64,000 bases of DNA. Origin: Hofstenia miamia. Lineage: Eukaryota; Xenacoelomorpha; Acoela. The stretch's first letter is position 1. Every line of letters begins with the position of its first letter. Below, in pieces: positions 57,142-64,000 of the stretch. The notes beneath the pieces were generated by a model. The model had not been told where the DNA came from. It did no database searches and saw nothing but the letters and a program-made list of their open reading frames with translations. The DNA is taken from contig SCFE01000003.1 of assembly GCA_004352715.1 (NCBI GenBank), positions 5,800,644-5,864,643 of the forward strand, given 5' to 3'. A program made the position numbers and the translations under genes.

Positions 57142-57408
57142 CATCAGTGAGTTTTACAGATTTTTTAAAATGATAAACTTTCGTTTATTATAAGAGTGCA
57201 TTTTTCAACCGTTTTAAAACTGTTAAGCATTTTGGAAGTTGTAATGCCAATTAATGTTAATGTGNNNNNNNNNNNNNNNNNNNNNCATCAGTGAGTTTTA
57301 CAGATTTTTTAAAATGATAAACTTTCGTTTATTATAAGAGTGCATTTTTCAACCGTTTTAAAACTGTTAAGCATTTTGGAAGTTGTAATGCCAATTAATG
57401 TTAATGTG
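57142..57408. repeat. Duplicated contig ends around a 21-N gap
   Basis: 57142-57264 is repeated at 57286-57408 with no difference seen. This is an unmerged overlap across the gap 57265-57285. Confidence 0.85.
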
Positions 57409-57680
57409 GAATAAATGTCTATTGCTTCCACAATGGCATGAAGTATACATTCAAATGAATCAAAATCTATCTCATCCAAGCTCTTCTGTCCTTCATCAAA
57501 ATGCACTATTAAGATACACGCAGAATCTAAAATCTGAAAATGGTTGAAGAGTTTTTCCATTTTTGCTATTTTCTCAACCAGACCTCCTTCAACATCATAA
57601 TTACATTGATGAAAACGAGCTTCATGACGCAAACTCCTCATGAAAGCCACTTGGCATGGCAAAGCAATTAATTTCAGGAA
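57409..57680 (-). CDS. Unassigned possible coding exon
   Basis: The minus-strand frame is open from about 57680 to 57309. The most protein-like part contains SLRHEARFHQCNYDVEGGLV, then KMEKLFNHFQILDSACILIV and HFDEGQKSLDEIDFDSFECI. The composition (many Glu, Asp, Cys and few low-complexity runs) is better than chance frames nearby. The first ATG in frame is ATG AGG AGT; no clear acceptor or donor was found, and the end runs into a duplicated gap flank. Family not recognised. Confidence 0.35.
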
Positions 57681-57699
57681 TTTTTATGATGCTCACTAT

Positions 57700-60025
57700 A
57701 ATGCTGCATTGGTTGTGGTGCCGTAAATTAATTCATCGTTAGACAATTCAATGCAATAATTAGCATTAAAAAAAGCTTTTTATATATTTGATTTAACATT
57801 TTATATTTTCTAGGAAAATTCAATAGAGCCCCGCACATTCATTTTTATGCTAACGCCTATGTGATATGGCAGCAGAAATGTGTTTTTTTCGAACCAATAA
57901 AATAATAAATCAAGTTATAAAATAGGTGTTTCTGAGTGTAGAGGAAGACATCTGTTTCCAAGTAATTGAAAAAAAATTGAAACGTAGTCTCCCGAATCTC
58001 ATTATTTGGGTTGTAGAATACAACAGGGTAGCACTTTAGCTCAACAAGTTTGCAGTGCTTATATTAAATTACAGTCTGTAATGTAATGTTTTGAAACGAA
58101 TACCTTGGTGGCAAGGTGAAGAAACAGGAGACTTCCTCTCATCTAGAAATTTATAATAATCGAATCGTATGCATTCTGATTTTGACTCCCAAACATGAAG
58201 AAATCGATGGCTTGTAGAATACAAAACTCCAAAAACTAAAACTGTTCTGGACCAAATATTTCATACAGGGGTAAAAATCAACCCTTACCATGCCTGTTCC
58301 AGAGTTCATGTCCTAAATGAAAATATTCTCACTGACATCTTAATATCACGAACCACGTCTGTTTCCTAGTAAACTTATTTGGATTTTTGGCAACATTTTG
58401 GAAAATGTTTGTATCCTTTTGGAGTCTTTTGATATATATTTTGGCAAAAAAAAGTACATCGTATCTATTTATTCACAAATTTAACAAAGACACATCTTTG
58501 ATTTTAAAAAGTTTGCTCAATGTAAATTCGACTGCTAAAAACCTCATTTAATATGCCAATTGCTATTGTGGTGAAGAAATAATGTGATAAAAATATCTAT
58601 ATAAATCTGGCTAATTTGAAATTAGTTACTATTTAAAAACTAATTCAGTTTTTGAAATGATATTTTTTTGAAATCCAAAAATTTACTTTAATATTGTTAT
58701 TTTATTTTAAAGTTAAAAAATAATCATGAAAAAATTATTTTGTATATTTTTTGTAGTTTTATACTATAATTTCTAAAAATTATAAATTCAATGAAGAGTT
58801 TTTCTATAGCGTTTTGTTTTTACATATTTTAGGAGGCATCATATATTTTGTACAAGTAGTTCAATTTGATGGCTGAGTTTGTTTCGATGATTGATTTGAA
58901 ATAAATTTTACTTATATTTAGTAGTAATAAATAATAGCAGATATACGGTATTTATCATTCCTTATTTTCTTTTATTTGTCTTAAGTAGCTGTCAAAATTT
59001 TTTCAAAATGTTGCAAATTACCCATAATCCAAAAATGTCTAAAAAATACAAAATTTGATAGAAACTCCAAACTATTTTTTGAAGCTAAATTTTGGCAATA
59101 TTTTGACAAAAATCCGAACAATTTTCCAGGTTTAGAGTACTTGATCAGTAAAACAGAAATTCTATATGTGTGTCTATAAAAATATTGATTTAGCATTTTT
59201 AACCTAATCTAATAAAATTGGGTGTGCGGTAGAACATCATTTCCTCAATTTTGGATGTTACTGCTAAATGCTGTCTTGTTGTATTCATTTTTTGTTTGGT
59301 TTTGTCTAATTCTAAGAAATTTTACATAAACCAAAAGGTAATTATTATTTTTTAGCAGGATAGAAAATTTTCTATTCAAATTAATTGGTCGATTAAATTC
59401 AATTAAGCATAATGATTTTTAAATAGATTCTATTAAAAATTTGAAATAGTTAGGTATTTATTCTTCCAAGGTTTACTAAAAGAAATGTGTATTCAGCTCT
59501 TCGATTGATTTTATACTTCATTGCATTTTTTAAATCTTCCGAACTTCCTACGCAGGTTATTTCTTGAGAAAGCAAGTGCTATTACGCATTCAAAAAAAGT
59601 TATTTTAAACTTTATAATTAAAGTAATGCATCGCAGATGATAAAAGAACGGTCTTTTATTAATTCATTAAAAATTTATTGTCGTCTCCTCATTGGAAATA
59701 TAGTATTTTCTACCTGCTAATGGGCATTGTCTTTTATTAGTTTCCAAAAATTCTTCCAAATGCGGTTTAATTATATTTTTTGAAATGGAAAATCATGTAC
59801 ACTGCTAAAGTGTGATTAATGTGTCCCAATATTCTGATGTATCTTGCGTTTTTCTTCACACCTAACACGACTTTGTCAATTGATTTGCTCATAACGCCTA
59901 CAGTGCTAACTCACTTGTGTAAATAGCAATTGATGTACTCATAACTTCAAAAAATTGAAAGGAAAATTTCAAAGTTAGAAATGCCAAGTGTACTCAATGA
60001 GTAATGTTAATATAAGGATATTGTG
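57700..60025. other. AT-rich DNA without recognised features
   Basis: About 2.3 kb with no convincing ORF, inverted repeat or microsatellite. The frame at 58981-59196 is an AT-rich chance ORF. Confidence 0.6.
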
Positions 60026-60061
60026 AAATGCTTTGCTTTAATTTAAAAAGCAGAAGGCTGC

Positions 60062-60100
<39 letters not shown>

Positions 60101-60101
60101 G
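60062..60101. repeat. (TAA)n microsatellite
   Basis: About 13 copies of a trinucleotide at the truncated 5' edge of the retroelement. It produces the poly-Asn and poly-Tyr frames, which are not proteins. Confidence 0.95.
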
Positions 60102-60925
60102 TAAAAATAATAAGAACACAGAAATGTGTGACAGAGAAGAGAGCAACAAGTGTTTAAAGAAGGCAGGACTAAAAAGAGAAATAGAAGCACTGATAATGAC
60201 AGCACATTAGCAAGCAATAAGAACAAACTGGGTGAAAAAGCATATAGACAGAAGAGTAGAAGTAAGTGATAAGTGTAGGCTATGTAAGAAAGAGGCGGAG
60301 ACAGATCATCCGATAACAAGGTATGAGAAGTTAGCGCAGAATGAGTATAAGTTCAGGCATGACAAGGTGCGAAGAATGGTACACTGGAGTTTGAGCAGGC
60401 AGCATGGGTTAGAAGCAGGAGACAAGTGGTATGAGCACTAGCCACAGGGCGTCATAGAAAATGAGAAGGTTAAGATATTGTGGGACTTCTACATACAGAC
60501 AAATAAGGTGATAGAAGCACGGAGGCCAGACATAGTAGTCGTAGAAAAAGATAAAAGATTGGGAACAGTGATAGACATAGCAGTACCAAAGGACAGGAAT
60601 GTAGAAAGCAAGGAGAAAAAGAAGATAGACAAGTATAGAGAGTTGGAAGAGGAAATAGAAAGGCTGTGGAAATTGAAGAAGGTTAAAGTAGTCCCGGTAG
60701 TAGTAGGAGCACTAGGAGCAGTAAGTAAGAAGCATAAGAGATATTTGAGGAGTTGGGAGTACCAAAGTGGAGAGGAGTGGTAGCGCAGAAGGCAGCATTG
60801 TTAGGAACAGCTAGAGTCCTGAGGAAAGCTCTCAGACTCCCTGGGAACTGGTGATTTCCCCGAGCTGAGAGGGATACCAGCATGAAGTTGTGAGAAGTAA
60901 GAAGGAAAATAATAAGAATAACAAT
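60062..60925 (+). mobile_element. 5'-truncated non-LTR retrotransposon, 3' end with R2-like nuclease
   Basis: After a (TAA)n tract (60062-60101) the plus strand encodes the C-terminal part of a non-LTR polyprotein. It has a zinc-knuckle-like CRLCKKEAETDH, then KLAQNEYKFRHDKV and a restriction-like nuclease core with RPDIVVVEKDKR...IDIAVPKD (PD...D), then VVPVVVGALGAVSKKHKRYL. Such proteins with a C-terminal nuclease resemble the R2/NeSL side of non-LTR elements and are common in invertebrates. In-frame stops (about 60208 and 60439) and a frameshift near 60750 inactivate it; in another frame the sequence continues ALLGTARVLRKALRLPGNW to a stop. AT-rich tail follows. Confidence 0.75.
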
Positions 60926-61029
60926 AAGAAAAAAAGCAAATTTATTACTTATGCTATTAAAGCTATTACAAAAAATACAAACTAAAATATATATGTAAAT
61001 ACAAAAATAATAATAAATATAAAATATTA

Positions 61030-61480
61030 TCTCCGCTCTACCAAATTCATCTGCATATGCTATCCATTTTATATAAATTCAAATCTCGTCAGACATCTTT
61101 TCTCTTCCTAAAGGACTATATTAAATTAATTGAACGATCGCAAAAATTTCTGTGTTTAGATAAAAATTCTAATAAGTTTTATCACGTATCAATAAAATTG
61201 TGGAATAATTTAGACTATGAATTGTGAATAGAAAATAATTACAAAAACTTTGGAAAAAAACTTAAGAAATCACTTCTAATAGAGCAATGTACACTAGGAG
61301 ACAGTAACACCCTTCATGCATTCGAAACATACATCCAATATTGAGCACCTACACAAACATTCACACAAACGTTGATTTTTATGATTATTATACATTATGT
61401 TAATTAGTTTGTAGCTTTAGATTTCTTTATATTTTATTTTATCTGTTAATTTTTGGCAAGTAAATTGCTTTTTGACTCTT
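61030..61480 (+). mobile_element. Non-LTR retrotransposon 3' end, copy 1
   Basis: The plus strand encodes HVSIKLWNNLDYEL, a stop, then NNYKNFGKKLKKSLLIEQ and TLGDSNTLHAFETYIQY before a stop. WNxLP and FKKxLKxxLL patterns are typical of the last residues of CR1/L2-type non-LTR polyproteins. A 3' UTR follows. It is homologous to copy 2 at 61640. Confidence 0.55.
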
Positions 61481-61639
61481 GATATTCATTTTTGTTTAAT
61501 ATTTTTAATACAAAACGCCGCTATCTACTGTCAAAAACTTTTAATTGGTCATTAAAAACATTAAATTATGCACTTAAGCATATTCATGCCAGTGAATACA
61601 GACGAAAGTAATATATATATTCCATGCAGCTTCAATTTG

Positions 61640-62060
61640 TTTAAGTATAAATATGGCCGACAATCCATTTCTTTTCTTGATGATTTCTAAAAGTAAATCC
61701 TCGATCACATAATTTACTTGCAGCAGTATTTCCTATCCTAGTTTTCACCGAGCAGCCTCTAATAATTGGAATGATTCAGAAAATAAGATAAGAATAGAAA
61801 AAAATACAAAAAATTTTAGAAAAAAATTAAAATTCGTACTTTTGCATCAACAAAATACAATCGGAGACACAAACCTGCTAAACACATTTACTGATTTTTT
61901 AAATTGAGCTCACCACATACATCGACACATACACACACATCTATTATTATTATATGTTATATATTTAGCTTGTAGTTTAATTGTACCTTTTTGCAAATAT
62001 AATGCCTTAACTCTTATTATTATTATTATCATTATTATTATTATTATTGTTATTATTATT
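61640..62060 (+). mobile_element. Non-LTR retrotransposon 3' end, copy 2, with (TTA)n tail
   Basis: It encodes SNNWNDSENKIRIEKNTKN, FRKKLKFVLL and TIGDTNLLNTFTDFLN before TGA, aligning with copy 1. The 3' UTR phrases (ACACACA, TTAGCTTGTAGTTTAATTGTAC) also match copy 1. The (TTA)n tract at about 62016-62065 is probably the element's tail. Confidence 0.55.
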
Positions 62061-62099
62061 GTTATAGGCAAAACAATATAATTTTTTAAGAAATTATAA

Positions 62100-63034
62100 T
62101 TCAAGCTTGGAATTGTTTGTAGCAACTAAACCTTATAAGTTGTAAATTATCTCGTACGTGGAATGAAGAAGTTTGAATTGCAAATTAATTGTTTTAAAGT
62201 ATTGTGAATAGAAAGAGATGTACCTTCCTCATTCATTTCCTTAATGTCTTTCACGACACTTCCCGCTGTCATTTTAGACACTAAAACACCGCTGATCTAG
62301 CCAATAATTAACGATTACGTAAACTAAGGTCTGCATCTATTTCTATCAAAATTATGAATCTGTAAAGGACAAAAACAAAAATGCTCTCTAAAGTGTACGA
62401 TATTCTAGAAAATCTAGAAAATTGAAGGGATTTTAAGTGAATTCTTTGCAAATACTTGACTAATTTGATAAAATGTAATTTTACATAATGACAGCAGACA
62501 ACTCACATCTGAAATTGAATAACAAAGCAGAATAAAAAAAGTTTTTTTGAACATATTGAGCATGCAAGTAATTCGTTCTGCACATTATTGCATGCAAGCA
62601 ATTGTGTATAGTGTTTTTAATGGTGTATTCTCAAATCCCGGGATTTCGAAATTTATTGGGGACTAAATCCTGCGATTTTACTGCTGTGATTTTCGAGATT
62701 ATTCAAGATTCAAAAGTTTGAAAACAATTTAAATTCTCAAACAATATATTTTTTGTTTTTACTTTCTTTCTGAAATATCCTGTTCAGCTAGTAAATAACT
62801 ATGTTTACCGTACAAAGACTAGCCTGTTAACTTGAAGCACTCTCAGACAGAAAAAATGATCTGAAAAGAGGTTCAACAAAATACATATTTAGTAAATCCT
62901 ATAAATGCAATATTTATCAATAATTTAACATATAATGTAGACCAAGACTTACTGTATCCACGACCAGGAAACGTACAAAACAATCATCTAAAGTGAGGCA
63001 TAAAAACAACTTTGTCCACAATCTAGAATTCCAT
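62100..63034. other. Intergenic, no gene recognised
   Basis: AT-rich. Near 62636-62700 ATCCCGGGATTTCG and CCTGCGATTTTA motifs resemble ends of another degenerate element. No ORF of note. Confidence 0.5.
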
Positions 63035-63225
63035 TCAACAGCCACCTCAAATAACTATGATAAAGAATTTGTTAATTTAATAATTTAAAGCTAAAAGAGA
63101 CCAATGAACTCATACCACAAAGTGGAAGAGATGATTAAAAGAGATGAGAATTCATCTACAGTATATGAAAATTCATCTATTTCATTCCATCATGCATGTG
63201 ATTATAGTCAGTCTAGTTTCTAATT
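63035..63225. repeat. Dispersed repeat, inverted partner of 56565-56735
   Basis: The reverse complement matches 56565-56735 along its length (see there). Nothing else was seen from 63226 to the window end apart from AT-rich non-coding DNA. Confidence 0.65.
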
Positions 63226-64000
63226 TATGTTGATATAATGATGTGTAAGTTTTCTAGAGAATGACTTTAATATATCATTTCTAAGTTTTATTTATTTGCA
63301 TAGGTAAAATTTAAAGATACTATGCATATTAAGGTATTTATAGTTGTTTTCATAAGTTTTCATAAAAAATAATTTTGCAATAATTGAAATTCAATGCTTG
63401 ATATACATGTACATTTAAAAAAAGAATTGATTGCATTACAGTGACAGAAATGCTTTTTACTTTGAAAAATTTTTTTTAATTTGTTTAGCATTAAGTCGCC
63501 ATTTACTTTCTGCTTTTTTCCTAGGAAACACTATAGTTGAAACTCTATAGAGATTAGGAAGTTTGCAGCATCATTTACATCGAATATTTGAACAGCCAGT
63601 TAGACAGATTCTGTGCGTTTAAAGGATATTATTACACGTATATATTTTTTAACTGCAAATAGCTGGCAATGTGTAGATGTAGACTGAGCTAATTAGTAAG
63701 CAGCCAACTCTTAAGGGGGTCAAATTTATTATTTAATGTGTCCTGTATTAAACATCAAACAAATTTAATCCAGCAACTTTGTTGCTTTAGTGCAAACTGC
63801 GTTACAAAATACTTCTACTAGGCAGTAGGCATATAACCAATTTGATTTTTATTAAAAAACATAAATTGATTAATACAAAACAAAATATCAAAACACTGAA
63901 TGAAAGGATATTGTCGAGACTTCTTTTGGGCAAGCATATTGATAGAAATATCTAAGTTTTTGTGATTCAACTTTCATCATTTGTAAGTGTAAGTCTTTCA

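Noticed and set aside
60038-60319. Poly-Tyr minus-strand ORF
   Set aside because: It is a translation of a (TAA)n microsatellite and the antisense of a retrotransposon fragment.

Overview
The window is AT-rich (roughly two thirds A+T by eye) animal nuclear DNA. It has spliceosomal introns, many long (AT)n microsatellites, decayed retroelements and small non-autonomous DNA transposons. The one confident host gene is an Eph-type receptor tyrosine kinase, a family tied to animals and their closest relatives. The repeat content (a Penelope-like element with GIY-YIG nuclease, a non-LTR element with an R2-like C-terminal nuclease, hAT and piggyBac MITEs) would suit a marine invertebrate. A cnidarian is my best guess, but this is inference. 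No bacterial features, CRISPR arrays, rRNA or tRNA genes were seen.

Main gene. On the minus strand, five short exons spread over about 27 kb join with matching splice phases into the 5' (extracellular) part of an Eph receptor. They are a signal-peptide exon (38286-38334), a 77-bp exon (35481-35557), two exons carrying the ephrin-binding jelly-roll (29901-30031 and 13235-13546) and a sushi-like Cys exon (11265-11431). I did not find the rest of the Cys-rich region, the fibronectin repeats, the transmembrane helix or the kinase in positions 1-11264, so the gene probably runs off the left edge. ORF callers miss this gene because every exon is short.

Layout. Positions 1-11264: gag-like remnant (about 410-900), a piggyBac-type MITE (8504-8771), other repeats and a few unassigned ORFs. 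11265-38334: the Eph gene; its introns carry an hAT element with a perfect 8-bp target duplication (16935-17594), several foldback MITEs, a TIR element with telomere-like motifs (35674-36254) and a 3.65-kb perfect inverted duplication around a 1000-N gap (22768-31069). 38335-54900: intergenic, with hAT MITEs, a Tc1/mariner fragment, a piggyBac MITE with an hAT MITE inside it (48269-48683), and a 31-bp palindrome flanked by 8-bp direct repeats (53086-53132). 54986-56476: degenerate Penelope-like element on the minus strand with a hammerhead-ribozyme-like segment. 56560-64000: dispersed repeats, one unassigned ORF, and a run of 5'-truncated non-LTR retrotransposon 3' ends on the plus strand (60060-62150).

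Assembly quality matters here. Most N gaps sit inside (AT)n. Three gaps are flanked by duplicated sequence, the 1000-N gap at 26419-27418 is flanked by a perfect palindrome, and 34649-34712 looks like sequencing adapter. The palindrome duplicates Eph exon 3; only the right-arm copy is in the gene's orientation.
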